Positions 34,062 to 42,895 of a DNA stretch of 51,248 nucleotides are shown in pieces. The DNA is taken from NCBI RefSeq assembly GCF_002860125.1, contig NZ_PGVA01000070.1, forward strand, positions 1-51,248. The letters run 5' to 3'. The translations under genes and the position numbers were made by a program. A model generated the notes under the pieces. The model worked only from the letters and a program-made list of their open reading frames with translations. It did not search any database and was not told where the DNA came from. The stretch's first letter is position 1. Each line of letters begins with the position of its first letter. This DNA comes from Bacillus canaveralius. GTDB lineage: Bacteria; Bacillota; Bacilli; Bacillales; Cytobacillaceae.

Positions 34062-35033
34062 TTATGAAATGCCAACTGGCTGCTTGCGATTTACTGTTCT
34101 TTTCTGAGATGCATAGCTGTGTAGAATCATTCCGAGGATAACTAAAAAGATTCCTGTCCAAGATAATAGTGTCGGAAAATTAATTGATAAAAATATAAGC
34201 TCCAATGCTAACGCAAATAGAACTTCCATTGACTGAGTGGCTTCGACCGAAGCTAATTTTTGCATGTCTCCCCTCACCAAATCTGTTGCTTTGAAGAACA
34301 GAGCGGTCGCGATGACGCCAGAACAAATCGCAACTAAAACGGCCTGCATCACCTGATCACTACCCGGCAGACCGACGGTAAAAACACCATAAAAAGCGAG
34401 CAAGAACCAGAAGGGCAAGCTGGCTAAAGTCATCCCTAACGCCCTCTGATAAGCATCCAAACGGCCCTTGCCAATTTCCATCATCTTGCGGTTTCCCAGC
34501 GGATAAGCAAATGACGCAATGATAACCGGGATGATTCCTAAAAATAAGGCGCCAAAAGAAATATGGCTTGTGTTTTCAATTTGCATAAGAACAATGCCCA
34601 CCAGAATGACCACTGACATCATAAGGCCTCTGTACGGAATTTCCCCTCTAATCTTGATAGGACCATTCTTCGTTTGAATCGTTTCAATAAAAGCTGGTGC
34701 CAGTAATGAACCTGATATGATCGTGATTTGCCAAGTTCCTGCAACCAGCCAGCCCGGTGAATAGGCAGCGGCAAAACATATCGGTGCATAAAATAATCCG
34801 AATCCTACAAAACTCCACAGCAGCCAGGATCGTGGTTGCTCCTTCATTGCTTTTAACAGTGGCAACAGGTTTCTTCTTGCCAGGACTATTATTAAAAGGA
34901 ACGGAACCATAAAAATAAACCGCAATGACGCACTCCATATCCAACTCCCGCCAGACAATTCCATTGACCTGTTCAGAACAAATGTAACCGAAAAAAAGAA
35001 AGCTGCAAAAATACCTAATAATATCGGGCGCAA
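34062..35033 (-). CDS. DMT-superfamily multidrug resistance efflux transporter
   Basis: A 323-residue 10-span protein of the drug/metabolite transporter superfamily (EmrE-like long form). It begins RPILLGIFAAFFFSVTFVLNRSMELSGGSWIWSASLRF and has DLVRGDMQKLASVEATQSMEVLFAL in the second half. Substrate cannot be read from sequence. It is flanked by two YitT-like genes. Confidence 0.82.
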   Translation of the reverse strand: MRPILLGIFAAFFFSVTFVLNRSMELSGGSWIWSASLRFIFMVPFLLIIVLARRNLLPLLKAMKEQPRSWLLWSFVGFGLFYAPICFAAAYSPGWLVAGTWQITIISGSLLAPAFIETIQTKNGPIKIRGEIPYRGLMMSVVILVGIVLMQIENTSHISFGALFLGIIPVIIASFAYPLGNRKMMEIGKGRLDAYQRALGMTLASLPFWFLLAFYGVFTVGLPGSDQVMQAVLVAICSGVIATALFFKATDLVRGDMQKLASVEATQSMEVLFALALELIFLSINFPTLLSWTGIFLVILGMILHSYASQKRTVNRKQPVGIS

Positions 35034-35518
35034 AATTTCACCTCAGGTCTGTGTTTGATTCTTGCCAAGGCCTAACCAACTTTCTTCAACCAGCCTGTCA
35101 GCTAAAGTTTAATGATTTGCATCGTGTCTTTTTTCATAACACCAATATATTTCATTTGGTTTATTTTTTCAATATTCTATTTTTTAAGGAGGATACTATT
35201 TTACATTATTTATTAATGTGAGAGTGTAAAAAGACTAAAAAAGGCACCTTAGATTAGGCGCCAAAGTTTTTTATCCATTCAATTTAATTCCCGCACTTCT
35301 ACAGGATGTAAAACTCGTTCAATCTTATCTGTTATCAAATTCTAAATGATGCTCTCCAAAACGTTCTGTTTTTTTAAAAAGGAATATTGAAATTGGAAGT
35401 ATTTTTTTGCAGCAACTTCTATATTATATGTAGACAAGACTTGTCGCTTTTCCGCTTCTGGCTGCAAGATCGTCCACATGAAACATATATTGTACAAAGT
35501 AAACAATGGAAAAGCAAG
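35034..35518. other. intergenic region between the DMT and second YitT-like gene
   Basis: No gene is supported. It contains a terminator-like hairpin at 35242-35268 (GGCACC/GGCGCC, with T-runs on both sides), a palindrome GACAAG-A-CTTGTC at 35433-35445, and a 10-codon ORF (MEKQGDHYHS, 35504-35536) that overlaps the YitT-like start. Confidence 0.4.
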
Positions 35519-36124
35519 GTGATCATTATCATTCATAAACTTGCGGCTATTTTTATCGGCAGTCTGTTAATAGGGATTGGAATTAATGGTTTTTTAGTAC
35601 CTCACCAATTGTTGGATGGAGGGATTGTCGGGATTGCCCTTATTCTCCATTACTACTTCAGTTTCCAGACCGGGATCTCGATGTTTTTGTTGAGTATTCC
35701 TCTTTGTGTGTATGCGTGGTTCAAGGAACGTAATTATTTTATGAGCAGTTTTCAAGGACTGGTCGTTTCTTCGTTTTTTATTGATTGGCTGGCACCATTA
35801 CAAAGCCATTTTCCCTTGCCCATATTGATCAGTTCCATCTTAGGCGGGATCATCATTGGAGTCGGAATCGGGGTCCTTCTCCGCTTCGAGGCAAGCACGG
35901 GTGGTACTGACTTATTGGCACATATCATCTCAAAGGCTGCATCGATAAACATTGGACTGATTATTTTTCTGATTGATGGACTTGTAGCGTTGATGGCCTT
36001 TAAAACGTTAGGGGCCCGAAGCTTTATCTTTTCAGTCATAACGATTTTTATTGTTGGGGCGGTAACCTCTTTATTTGTTAGGAATAATCATCGCAATTAT
36101 TTATTATGGCGCTATCATATTTAA
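35519..36124 (+). CDS. YitT-like membrane protein, second copy
   Basis: A 201-residue relative of the YitT family with GIGINGFLVPHQLLDGGIVGIALILHYYF and GVGIGVLLRFEASTGGTDLLAHIISKAA, about five spans. The start is uncertain: no ATG has a good site, and I use the GTG at 35519; an ATT or upstream start is possible. A short overlapping ORF in the leader may couple translation. Function unknown. Confidence 0.72.
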   Translation: MIIIIHKLAAIFIGSLLIGIGINGFLVPHQLLDGGIVGIALILHYYFSFQTGISMFLLSIPLCVYAWFKERNYFMSSFQGLVVSSFFIDWLAPLQSHFPLPILISSILGGIIIGVGIGVLLRFEASTGGTDLLAHIISKAASINIGLIIFLIDGLVALMAFKTLGARSFIFSVITIFIVGAVTSLFVRNNHRNYLLWRYHI

Positions 36125-36344
36125 ACCTAGAACTTAAAAAAAGGAATAATAAAGGAAACTTCCCTGCACATGGGAGTTGCCTTTTATGTTTAAGTTGAGG
36201 AATAAATTCTCCATGGGCAGTCTCATAGAAACTGATAGTCAGTTATCAAAATTCTGCTTTAACCAATTTTTTAAAAAGAGAGTTAAGATGATGTAACGTT
36301 TGAAATGATAGATGAATAATCTGTTTTCGAGAGGAGGCATTAGA

Positions 36345-36701
36345 ATGAACAATAATGAAAATGCTAACCCACTAAATGAGTGGGATGAAACTGATCAAGA
36401 CGTTAGAAACGTAAAGAGCAAATGTGAAAGGTATACGTCTTACCATGTCATTGGTCACTTAACTGATGGTTCAAGAGTTGAAGGAATTATTGAAGATACC
36501 GACAATGAAGGCGTAACGATGCTAGTACCAGAAGAGGTTGATGAAAGTACTGACGATTACAGACAATTTGGCGGTTATGGCGGATATGGTGGTTACCGGA
36601 GAAGATTTCGCCGATTTCGCCGCCGCCGATTCCCGTATCCGTACTTCGTTTTTCCGTTTATCATCCCGTACCCTTACTACTATCCAAGACCATATTATTA
36701 A
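36345..36701 (+). CDS. 118-residue protein with Gly-Tyr and Arg-Phe repeats, unknown function
   Basis: The N-terminal 70 residues form a compact acidic domain (YTSYHVIGHLTDGSRVEGIIEDTDNEGVTMLVPEEV), which looks like a small beta-barrel. It is followed by a low-complexity tail: GGYGGYGGY, then RRRFRRFRRRRF, then a Pro/Tyr-rich end. ATG at 36345 follows gaggagg. The tail resembles spore-coat or nucleic-acid-binding low-complexity segments. I do not recognise the family by name. Confidence 0.75.
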   Translation: MNNNENANPLNEWDETDQDVRNVKSKCERYTSYHVIGHLTDGSRVEGIIEDTDNEGVTMLVPEEVDESTDDYRQFGGYGGYGGYRRRFRRFRRRRFPYPYFVFPFIIPYPYYYPRPYY

Positions 36702-36739
36702 AACTGATTGACGCAGTGGTATAAACGTGTCATAAAAAG

Positions 36740-36781
36740 AAGCAAGGATAATTATAAGTATACTTATAATTATCCTTGCTT
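36740..36781. terminator. 42-bp perfect palindrome between convergent genes
   Basis: The sequence 36740-36781 is its own reverse complement over 42 bases, centred between 36760 and 36761 (arm AGCAAGGATAATTATAAGTA). On the minus strand it is followed by TTCTTTTT, so it can terminate the exonuclease III transcript, and on the plus strand the 118-residue gene. Confidence 0.75.
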
Positions 36782-36840
36782 TGTATGAATATATCAAAAA
36801 GAATGAAGCGGAAAGTTGTCCTTGTTTTGCTCTTTTGTCT

Positions 36841-37590
36841 TTAAGCTAGCTTCAACACCACCGGACAATGATCACTGCCCATCACATCGCAATGGATTTC
36901 TGAGTCCTCAATCGACTCTGCCAATCTCTCAGAAACGATGAAATAGTCAATGCGCCAGCCGATATTGCGTTCCCTTACTTTGTTCATATACGACCACCAT
37001 GTATAGGCACCTTCCTTCTCAGGGTATAAAGAACGGAATGTGTCGATAAAGCCGCTATTCAGCAATTCGGACATTTTACCGCGTTCTTCATCAGTAAATC
37101 CGGAATTGCCTTTGTTCGACTTCGGATTTTTCAAATCAATTTCATTGTGGGCCACATTTAAGTCGCCGCAGAAAATGACCGGCTTAATCGTATCCAATTC
37201 AATCAAGTATTGGCGAAAATGGTCTTCCCAATCGATTCGTCGTTCGATTCTGGCCAAATCGCGCTGGGAATTCGGTGTATAAACATTCACGACATAGAAG
37301 TCCTCAAACTCCAATGTGATTGCTCTGCCCTCGTCATCCAAGACGTGGCCGATCCCATATTGGACTGACAGCGGCTCCACCTTTGAAAATATCGCAGTGC
37401 CTGAATATCCTTTTTTCGCAGCATAATTCCAATATTGGCTATAACCTTCTAAATCGAGATTGATTTGACCTTCCTGCAGTTTTGTTTCCTGCACGCAGAA
37501 TATATCCGCATCCACTTCTTTAAAATAATCCAAAAATCCTTTTCCAGCACAGGCTCTTAAGCCATTCACATTCCATGAAACCAATTTCAT
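36841..37590 (-). CDS. xth: exodeoxyribonuclease III / AP endonuclease
   Basis: A 249-residue member of the exonuclease III (ExoA/Xth) family for base excision repair. The motifs are KLVSWNVNGLRA, CVQETKLQE (metal Glu), VVNVYTPNSQ, GDLNVAHNEIDLKNPK, WWSYM and SDHCPVVLKL (catalytic Asp-His). Full length. ATG after gaggaga. Confidence 0.95.
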   Translation of the reverse strand: MKLVSWNVNGLRACAGKGFLDYFKEVDADIFCVQETKLQEGQINLDLEGYSQYWNYAAKKGYSGTAIFSKVEPLSVQYGIGHVLDDEGRAITLEFEDFYVVNVYTPNSQRDLARIERRIDWEDHFRQYLIELDTIKPVIFCGDLNVAHNEIDLKNPKSNKGNSGFTDEERGKMSELLNSGFIDTFRSLYPEKEGAYTWWSYMNKVRERNIGWRIDYFIVSERLAESIEDSEIHCDVMGSDHCPVVLKLA

Positions 37591-37722
37591 AAAATAGTAT
37601 TCTCCTCGTAGTAGTATTTCTGGTATCTATTTTAATGGAACTTACAGAAGTTATAAATAAATAAGATTGGACGACTGGAATTGGATTAAGAAAAGGGAGA
37701 CCTCTATGCCCCCCCCTCCCAC

Positions 37723-37947
37723 TTATTCAAGAATGACATTCGGATTGTAGCTATCCATGAAGCTGCTTACTACTTCTTCAAGAGAGTCATCGCCTACATG
37801 AACCTGTACGAGAACTTCATTTCGGTTTTCTACAGCGGTTACTTTTGCATCATCGTCCATCCGGTTCATTCTTAATTGGATCCGCAAGTCATCCGCAACA
37901 GAATTAGCTTGAAATTGCTTGTCCAGTATGTATCTGTAATTCCTCAT
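37723..37947 (-). CDS. 74-residue small protein, unknown function
   Basis: A small alpha/beta protein MRNYRYILDKQFQANSVADDLRIQLRMNRMDDDAKV...VQVHVGDDSLEEVVSSFMDSYNPNVILE. A strong site (aaaggagga) supports ATG at 37947. It stands alone between exonuclease III and endonuclease IV genes. No family recognised. Confidence 0.7.
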   Translation of the reverse strand: MRNYRYILDKQFQANSVADDLRIQLRMNRMDDDAKVTAVENRNEVLVQVHVGDDSLEEVVSSFMDSYNPNVILE

Positions 37948-38045
37948 TCTCTTCCTCCTTTCGCAGTTTATTGTCAATGTGTTTTACTATCAGATCGCAG
38001 TTATCTGTTTTGTATCCTATGCGAGCCACTAAAGCTGAATTGAAG

Positions 38046-38882
38046 CTATACCCACTTTTTCTTTAACAGCTTGATTTCATCTTTGTGGGTAAAATTTGCG
38101 TCTTTAGGTGTTTCTAATATAAAAGGGATTTTTTTTAGTAACGGAGTTTTGATTAATTGATCAAAATGATCTTCGGAAATGTGGCCATTCTTAAAAATAT
38201 TGGCGTGCCGGTCCTTACCAGAGCCGGCTGGATACTTGGAATTGTTAAAGTGGATCACACGCAAATTCTTCAAATATCCTAATTCCTTACCGTTTTCAAT
38301 AAATTCAGGATGGTTCTCGCCATTCCACAGATCGCTTGCAAAAGCATGGCAAGTGTCAAGGCAAAAACCGATTTTCTCGGGAAAATCAACTAGGTTACGA
38401 ACCTGAACGATCTCTTCCAGTGTTGTTCCGATTGCTCCTGCTTTTCCAGCGTTGTTTTCAAGTAAGATTAAACAATCCCCCTCCCACTTAGCGAGGATCT
38501 CATTGAGTATCGAGATCATCAGTTGGTAGCTGGCGAGAGGATCCTTATCACTGACCCTGCCTCCAAAGTGGACAACAACACCAATCGAGCCGCAAGAATC
38601 AGCAATTTCCAAGTCATTGAGCAATGACATGATTACCTTTTCCTTCTTTTCATCATTTTCCGGTGTAAGACTTGTTGGATAGGGTGTATGGGCAACTGAC
38701 TCAAGCTTGTGCTCCTGGCAAAACTCTTGACAAAGCTTCGCGTCAATTTTATTGAAATCCTTAACTGACAGGCTTCGCGGGTTTTTGGGGAAATATTGAA
38801 AAGCAGCAGCTTCTATGGCTGCTGCATGTTTTGCTGCTTCCAAGTAACCATGCCTTATACTAACATGACATCCGAATTTCAT
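38046..38882 (-). CDS. nfo: endonuclease IV-type AP endonuclease
   Basis: A 278-residue TIM-barrel AP endonuclease (Nfo family). Metal-site motifs are visible: LENNAGKAGAIGTTLEEI, GFCLDTCHAFASD, VIHFNNSKYPAGSGKDRHANI (in place of the usual NDSK) and ILETPKD. It nicks abasic sites in repair. Together with exonuclease III it forms a local cluster of AP endonucleases. Start after acggaagtg. Confidence 0.9.
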   Translation of the reverse strand: MKFGCHVSIRHGYLEAAKHAAAIEAAAFQYFPKNPRSLSVKDFNKIDAKLCQEFCQEHKLESVAHTPYPTSLTPENDEKKEKVIMSLLNDLEIADSCGSIGVVVHFGGRVSDKDPLASYQLMISILNEILAKWEGDCLILLENNAGKAGAIGTTLEEIVQVRNLVDFPEKIGFCLDTCHAFASDLWNGENHPEFIENGKELGYLKNLRVIHFNNSKYPAGSGKDRHANIFKNGHISEDHFDQLIKTPLLKKIPFILETPKDANFTHKDEIKLLKKKWV

Positions 38883-39062
38883 GAGATCACTTCCGTTCTC
38901 CCTGTTACTGATCCTAGGTTGTGAAATTAGGGATAATTCTATACCGGATTTTTTAAACAGCAGCAGCTTTCTTCTGCAATCAATTAATTACTGTTTAAAG
39001 GTATAACTGCGATGTCGATTAAGCATGATTTTGTAACAGAAAGTTCTTATCTGAATTTAATA

Positions 39063-39083
39063 TTACTATTTTAGCAGTAGTAA
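39063..39083. promoter_or_regulatory. weak inverted repeat upstream of bdhA
   Basis: TTACTA-9-TAGTAA lies about 40 bases before the bdhA start in an AT-rich promoter region. Short and of uncertain meaning. Confidence 0.25.
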
Positions 39084-39123
39084 AATTATAGAGTAGACGA
39101 TCATACATAATGGAGGTTTTCTT

Positions 39124-40173
39124 ATGAAAAGTGCACGATGGTACAATGCCAGGGATATTCGGGTAGAAACAATCGAAGAGCCGCAAATTCAACCGGGTAA
39201 AGTTAAAATCAAAGTCGAATGGTGTGGTATTTGTGGCAGTGATTTACACGAATATGCGGCTGGACCAATCTTCATTCCCGTTGAGGTTGCGCATCCGGTC
39301 AGTAAGGAATTAGCCCCTATTGTGATGGGACATGAATTTTCCGGAAAAGTGGCCGAAGTCGGCGAAGGCGTAACCAAAGTAAAAGTGGGTGACCCTGTCG
39401 TTGTTGAGCCGATTCTTTCCTGCGGTGAATGTGCTGCCTGTAAGAAAGGGAAATACAATCTTTGTGATTCATTAGGTTTCCATGGTTTATCCGGCGGGGG
39501 CGGAGGCTTTTCAGAATTCACTATGGTAGATGAGCATATGGTGCATAAAATGCCTGAGGGCCTCTCTTTTGAACAGGGTGCACTTGTTGAGCCCGCTGCT
39601 GTAGCGTTACATTCAGTACGCTTAAGTAAATTAAAAGCCGGCGATAAAGCTGCCGTATACGGAGCAGGGCCGATCGGTTTATTGTTGATTGATGCATTAA
39701 AAGCTGCTGGTGCTTCCGAAATCTATGCGGTAGAATTATCCCCTGAACGGATTGCCAAAGCGAAGGAACTCGGTGTCACAGCTGTCATTAATCCTGCTGA
39801 AGAAGATGTTGTTGCCAAGCTTCAGCAGCTTACAAATGGCGGAGTGGACGTTGCCTTTGAAGTTACCGGGGTCCCGGCTGTGCTCCAGCAATGTATTGAC
39901 AGTACATCATTTGAAGGTGAGACGATTATCGTCAGCATTTGGGAGTCGAATGCATCAATCTTGCCGAACAATATCGTGTTAAAAGAAAGATCGGTCAAGG
40001 GAATCATTGCTTATCGCGACATCTTCCCGGCTGTTATGGAATTGATGAAACAGGGCTATTTTACAGCCGAAAACCTGGTGACTGAACGGATCGCCCTTGA
40101 TGAAATTGTTGACAAAGGCTTTAACGCCCTGATGAGAGAAAAAAATCAAGTGAAGATTTTAGTGAAGCCATAA
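39124..40173 (+). CDS. bdhA: (R,R)-butanediol dehydrogenase
   Basis: A 349-residue zinc-dependent medium-chain dehydrogenase that interconverts acetoin and 2,3-butanediol. Zinc motifs are WCGICGSDLHEY (catalytic Cys), GHEFSGKV (catalytic His) and CGECAACKKGKYNLC (structural zinc); the NAD fold is AAVYGAGPIGLLLIDALKAAG. ATG after atggaggt. Monocistronic with a terminator. Confidence 0.9.
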   Translation: MKSARWYNARDIRVETIEEPQIQPGKVKIKVEWCGICGSDLHEYAAGPIFIPVEVAHPVSKELAPIVMGHEFSGKVAEVGEGVTKVKVGDPVVVEPILSCGECAACKKGKYNLCDSLGFHGLSGGGGGFSEFTMVDEHMVHKMPEGLSFEQGALVEPAAVALHSVRLSKLKAGDKAAVYGAGPIGLLLIDALKAAGASEIYAVELSPERIAKAKELGVTAVINPAEEDVVAKLQQLTNGGVDVAFEVTGVPAVLQQCIDSTSFEGETIIVSIWESNASILPNNIVLKERSVKGIIAYRDIFPAVMELMKQGYFTAENLVTERIALDEIVDKGFNALMREKNQVKILVKP

Positions 40174-40180
40174 TAAAGTA

Positions 40181-40212
40181 GGGTCTGTCTGCTATTAATT
40201 GGAGACAGACCC
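40181..40212 (+). terminator. terminator of bdhA
   Basis: GGGTCTGTCT / AGACAGACCC, a 10-bp stem followed by TTTAT, 8 bases after the stop. Confidence 0.75.
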
Positions 40213-40253
40213 TTTATAGTTCTTGCGCGCTTTGCTTTTCTAATCTTCCATAG

Positions 40254-41738
40254 TTATTGATTGACCAATATCGCACAAATCCTATCTTCGATTTCTTTTC
40301 CTTTTGTATCGTCAAGCAAATTATTCAAAACGATCGAAAAAATTAGCGTTTCGCCGCTTTTCGTATTCACATACCCAGATAGAGAACTGACAGTGGAGAT
40401 CGTGCCTGTTTTTGCTTTGACATTTCCCTGAAGAGGCGGCGATTTCATGCGGTTTCGCAATGTTCCGCCTGCCATTCTTTCCGACGCACCGGCAACGGGC
40501 AATGAGTTCAGAAAAACCGGAAACCATTCTTGTCCCTGCACGGAATACAGCAGACTGGAAAGCTCATTAGCAGGAATTAAATTAACGTGCGATATACCTG
40601 ATCCGTCCCTTAAGACCAATGTTTCGGTATTCACCCCATATTTGGGCAACTCTGCTTCGATAACTTCGAGTCCTTTTTCCCAGCTGCCTTCACCCTTAAC
40701 AGTTTTCCCCATTTCCTTGACGAGTGTTTCAGCATGCCCATTGTTGCTTAATTTCATAAAAGGAATGAGCAGTTCGGATAATGGCATCGATTGATGAGCT
40801 GAGACCAGCTTCGCGGATTCAGGGGTGGCTCCCGTTTTTACTTTTCCCGATATTCGGATGTGATGCTCTGACAATGATTGTTTAAATAAGTCCAGCGCGT
40901 AACCGCTCGGCTCCCACACCGCTACCCATTCTCTTGATCTGCTTGCTTGCAGCGGGACTGTTCCTTCAATTGTAATGGTGTTCGATCCATGCTCCCGTTC
41001 AATCTTGATTTCTTTTTTTCCGTCAGCGGGAACGGTTTTTGCGAGGTTTATAATTTCTACGTAATCGGTTTGAGGTGTTAATGAAACCATTGGTTGGTCA
41101 CCATCTTGGCTGCCGGGATTTACATCGACAATGACGGTCCCGGCATCAAAGTCTTCATTGGGTGAGGCGGTTAAAGCGGATACCTGGGCAGCATAATATT
41201 CGGTTTCATCGCTCCATGATACATCGGTCGAGTAGCGGACATCATCGTACCATGTATCATCTCCAATCAAATCACCGTGGATCATTTTAACACCTGATTG
41301 TTGTAGTTCTTTCGCCATGTTGTCAAAATCAGTTTTCAGCAGTGTTGGGTCTCCTTTTCCCTTTAAATAAAGATTTCCGCGCAGTATTTTCCCTTTTACA
41401 GTTCCATCAGTCAGTAATTCTGTTGTGAATACATGGTTTGGTCCAAGTGTTGATAAGGCTGTTGCTGCTGTAAAAAGCTTCATGTTGGAGGCAGGTCTTA
41501 ACCGGATATCGCCAATATGCTCATAGATCATGTCGCCTGTAGAAGCAGAACGTACACTAACACCTGCCAGTGCACCTTTCAAGTGCGGATCATTATTTAA
41601 AAGTTCGTTCAGCTGCTGGACGAGCGTTCCCCCTTCTTCAGTTGCTTGAACAGGAGGTCCATTTTCATGAATGTAAGGGACAAAAGCCAACACAAAAATC
41701 AACATAATGCTTATAATTATTTTCATTTTCTGTTTCAT
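40254..41738 (-). CDS. dacC: D-alanyl-D-alanine carboxypeptidase/endopeptidase, PBP4 (S13) type
   Basis: A 494-residue class C low-molecular-weight penicillin-binding protein. An N-terminal signal sequence ([23 protein letters not shown]) directs export. The S13 active site is [15 protein letters not shown] (Ser-x-x-Lys), KLSNNGHAE (Ser-x-Asn) and [10 protein letters not shown] (Lys-Thr-Gly), with the large insert between the first two typical of PBP4. It trims peptidoglycan peptides. Start after aaggtgg. Confidence 0.9.
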   Translation of the reverse strand: MKQKMKIIISIMLIFVLAFVPYIHENGPPVQATEEGGTLVQQLNELLNNDPHLKGALAGVSVRSASTGDMIYEHIGDIRLRPASNMKLFTAATALSTLGPNHVFTTELLTDGTVKGKILRGNLYLKGKGDPTLLKTDFDNMAKELQQSGVKMIHGDLIGDDTWYDDVRYSTDVSWSDETEYYAAQVSALTASPNEDFDAGTVIVDVNPGSQDGDQPMVSLTPQTDYVEIINLAKTVPADGKKEIKIEREHGSNTITIEGTVPLQASRSREWVAVWEPSGYALDLFKQSLSEHHIRISGKVKTGATPESAKLVSAHQSMPLSELLIPFMKLSNNGHAETLVKEMGKTVKGEGSWEKGLEVIEAELPKYGVNTETLVLRDGSGISHVNLIPANELSSLLYSVQGQEWFPVFLNSLPVAGASERMAGGTLRNRMKSPPLQGNVKAKTGTISTVSSLSGYVNTKSGETLIFSIVLNNLLDDTKGKEIEDRICAILVNQ

Positions 41739-42044
41739 GAGCCATTACCACCTTCCATTTTTGATATGTAACACTTCTTTATGGAAAGGCTTCTTACCTT
41801 TATTTTGTTCCTGAGGAAAAAGGACTGTTTTCTGGAACTACCATATTTTACTCAAACCATACCATATATATGAACTCTGATTGACGGCCGGTTTTGTAAA
41901 TGTGCGTTAATCAGGTTGATACATGGAGCATATCAATGTACAAACCCTCATATACTTTTATGATGATAAAGCAAATATTCTTAACTTACCGGTAAAAAGC
42001 TGATAATATATTGAAATAAAGCGAAGATCATTAGGGGTGAAATT
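41739..42044. other. intergenic region between dacC-like and DUF2533 genes
   Basis: AT-rich with no gene. A plausible promoter for the plus-strand gene lies around 41985-42015 (GATAATATA). Nothing else stands out. Confidence 0.3.
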
Positions 42045-42320
42045 ATGAGTGTACACGAAGCGATTACAAAGCATGTGAAAAAACAAAATAAAATTATTGA
42101 TGAATTCCTGGCTTTAGATAAGCAGAGGGAACATTATATTGAAGAAGCGATTATATTGTGCAAACAAGGCAGTGAGTTTACGACAGATAAAATTAATCAA
42201 GTGACCGGCGAAATGAATGAACTATCGAAACAAGGAATTGTTCCGCCCCGTAAATATGTCACTGTAGATATGGTAAAAGAATATGTGATGAAGTTGGATC
42301 GACGCGGTGATGAAGTTTAA
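42045..42320 (+). CDS. DUF2533-like small protein
   Basis: A 91-residue charged helical protein (MSVHEAITKHVKKQNKIIDEFLALDKQREHYIEEAIILCKQ...) ending VPPRKYVTVDMVKEYVMKLDRRGDEV, similar to the Bacillus DUF2533 (YpbS-like) family. ATG after aggggtg. Function unknown. Confidence 0.75.
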   Translation: MSVHEAITKHVKKQNKIIDEFLALDKQREHYIEEAIILCKQGSEFTTDKINQVTGEMNELSKQGIVPPRKYVTVDMVKEYVMKLDRRGDEV

Positions 42321-42361
42321 TTCCATTGGAGTTATGCCTGTTAATATGCCTGTATACGTTG

Positions 42362-42472
42362 GGACGTTTAACCAGCTTAAACATTCATTCGATATCAGGA
42401 TGAAACTGATATTGGATGGACGTTTAACCAGCTTAAACATTCATTCGATATCAGGATGAAACTGATATTGGA
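42362..42472. repeat. tandem 56-bp duplication at the 3' end of the ATL gene
   Basis: The 55 bases at 42362-42416 recur identically at 42418-42472 (period 56). The second copy includes the last 10-11 codons and stop of the alkyltransferase-like gene on the minus strand; the first copy lies beyond the stop and repeats that tail. Confidence 0.9.
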
Positions 42473-42755
42473 CAAGGTCGATGCAGCGTTCGCGTGTGAG
42501 GGTTATCCCTTCGCTTTCAAGAGACAGCCTTTGAACCATGTAGTGTTCATCATCTTTCAAGCCTATTTCGCCTTTGGAATTGATGACTCGATGCCACGGC
42601 AAGTTATATTTTTTGCTCATCGAATGAAGGATTCTCACTACTTGCCTGGCACCGCGAGGGCTCCCTGCCAACCGCGCAATTTGTCCGTAAGTCATAACTG
42701 TGCCTTCTGGTATGTTTTTTATTATTGCAATTGCTCTTTCGGTAAATATCCCCAT
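42441..42755 (-). CDS. alkyltransferase-like protein (ATL, MGMT family)
   Basis: A 104-residue protein with the MGMT DNA-binding fold: GTVMTYGQIARLAGSPRGARQVVRILHS (helix-turn-helix and arginine finger). The active-site motif reads PWHRVINSKGEI, with Trp in place of the alkyl-accepting Cys of PCHRV. That makes it an ATL protein like E. coli YbaZ, which binds O6-alkylguanine and hands it to nucleotide excision repair. Its C-terminal codons are duplicated downstream. Confidence 0.88.
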   Translation of the reverse strand: MGIFTERAIAIIKNIPEGTVMTYGQIARLAGSPRGARQVVRILHSMSKKYNLPWHRVINSKGEIGLKDDEHYMVQRLSLESEGITLTRERCIDLVQYQFHPDIE

Positions 42756-42895
42756 ATTTTATCCTTTCCTCTTACTCATTGCTAAAAAACTTTCTTTTTG
42801 TTACTCTTTCATTTTAATAAAAATCAATATTTTAAGAAAGCCATTTTGAAACTTACTAAAAAGAGCCGCCACAGTTTTATGGCGACTCTTTGATA

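Noticed and set aside
35342-35536. 64-codon minus-strand frame between the DMT and second YitT-like genes
   Set aside because: No ribosome binding site and it overlaps the leader of the YitT-like gene.
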